Assembly: GCA_003153375.1 (NCBI GenBank)
Contig: PLYM01000217.1
Location: 18,825-82,824 of the forward strand
Source of the DNA: Planctomycetaceae bacterium
Lineage (GTDB): Bacteria > Planctomycetota > Planctomycetia > Pirellulales > PALSA-1355
Length of the DNA: 64,000 bases
Direction: 5' to 3'
How positions within the stretch are numbered: the first letter of the stretch is position 1; every line of letters begins with the position of its first letter. A model generated the notes under the pieces. The model made no database searches and was not told the DNA's origin. It saw nothing but the letters and a program-made list of their open reading frames with translations. Below, in pieces: positions 63,540-64,000 of this stretch. The translations under genes were made by a program, and so were the position numbers.

Positions 63540-63838
63540 TCCAGTTCGCGCAATAGGCGCTCGGCCATCATGCGAAAGCCGGGGAGGTTGTCACTGGGTT
63601 CGTTCCGCGGTCCGCGATGCCGATATCGGTGTCGCGGACCGCATCGTTTCTTCTCAGGATATATTGAAATTCGACGTGCACTGCCTGGACTTCCTGTCAT
63701 TGCCTGGCTGCCCCGTTTGAACGAAGCGCCAAAAGCGATCGCCTCACTTGGACACCGTGTGGTTCCGGATCGTGTGTTGTCGGGTGTCCTTCTTTTATCA
63801 ATGCCGAACAGGCTGACGCACAATCGGAAGTCTCGCAA
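63536..63838 (-). pseudogene. Possible formylglycine-generating-enzyme-like C-terminal fragment
   Basis: The minus-strand frame ends RYRHRGPRNEPSDNLPGFRM, then MAERLLRELD. The DN-x-GFR pattern vaguely recalls the last strand of sulfatase-modifying-factor (FGE-like) domains. The rest of the 100-codon ORF looks like nothing known, so this is at best a short relic. Its stop shares TTAA with the stop of the sigma-like gene. Confidence 0.2.
63608..63641. repeat. 34-bp near-perfect palindrome
   Basis: CGGTCCGCGA-TG-CCGATATCGG-TG-TCGCGGACCG: ten-base outer arms and a ten-base central palindrome match exactly, and the two remaining positions form G-T wobble pairs. It could be a protein-binding site or a cruciform or hairpin-forming relic. 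No gene is assigned here. Confidence 0.7.
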
Positions 63839-64000
63839 CAGATAAGTGTACTAATGAACAGTATTGGCGCCAAATAGTCTTTTTCGTATTCCCGTGACCG
63901 GCCCACTCTTCCTGAAGGCCATCTCGACGGCCGTTGCATGCAGTTTCAGGCGTGGTCCATCCATAAACGTGACTCGTAACCGGTCACACCCTGGGAAGCA
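63642..64000. other. Right end of the window, no gene seen
   Basis: About 360 bp to the edge. GC content falls around 63840-63890 and no ORF shows family features. A gene entering from the right cannot be excluded. Confidence 0.4.

Overview
This is a GC-rich stretch of a chromosome from the phylum Planctomycetes, most likely the Pirellulales. Pointers are a DUF1559 protein with a GFTLVELLVVIAI pilin-type leader, a PEP-CTERM-anchored protein, an SHD1-domain protein, ThuA-type proteins, many secreted proteins of unknown role, and short operons that change strand often. I saw no rRNA, tRNA, CRISPR array or complete insertion sequence.

Layout. 0-2.6 kb: SpoIIM-like and RDD membrane proteins (coupled, minus strand), an SDR oxidoreductase and a truncated ThuA-type pseudogene. 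3.1-5 kb: two tandem paralogous secreted proteins; the second has an in-frame TAG just after its best start. 5.1-12.2 kb: a GNAT acetyltransferase facing a peptide-modification cluster (ATP-grasp, alpha-E, ATP-grasp/alpha-E fusion, transglutaminase). 12.4-18 kb: PEP-CTERM protein, ChbG-type deacetylase, sialidase-like protein, and a secreted cyanophycinase converging on a secreted isoaspartyl peptidase. 18-24.9 kb: RlmI-type methyltransferase, metallo-beta-lactamase-fold hydrolase, HemW, an unfamiliar FSLD-repeat protein with a nuclease-like core, and a TPR protein. 25-33.3 kb: fumarase, SirB1-like protein, MurD, a structured RNA candidate, cupin, DNA ligase LigA and a methyltransferase. 33.3-38.3 kb: two small Cys-rich secreted proteins, an SDR, a thioesterase, a thioredoxin, two small proteins and an HD-GYP response regulator. 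38.3-44.5 kb: PutA, RlmN, ThuA-domain protein, SHD1 protein. 44.6-49.3 kb: a compact leader-like RNA with a 10-codon ORF, then (reading leftward from 49.3 kb) aminotransferase, LptF/G permease and acyl-CoA ligase. 49.4-59.7 kb: a decayed receiver domain, a PQQ dehydrogenase with a YHS-like partner, the DUF1559 protein, and a CusBA/TolC heavy-metal efflux locus with a 42-residue membrane protein. 59.8-64 kb: an accessory region with a decayed comF, three unrecognised genes, a small antisense ORF, and a sigma-like gene broken by a frameshift behind a leader that can fold two mutually exclusive ways.

Together the window mixes housekeeping (LigA, MurD, FumC, RlmN, HemW), catabolism of nitrogen-rich compounds (PutA, cyanophycinase, isoaspartyl peptidase), envelope work (LptF/G, SpoIIM/RDD) and metal handling. 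Best leads: the two structured RNAs and the switch-like leader, the FSLD-repeat nuclease-like protein, the dicysteine heptad protein, and the density of amide and peptide-bond chemistry between 5 and 18 kb. All family assignments come from reading motifs by eye; no search was run.
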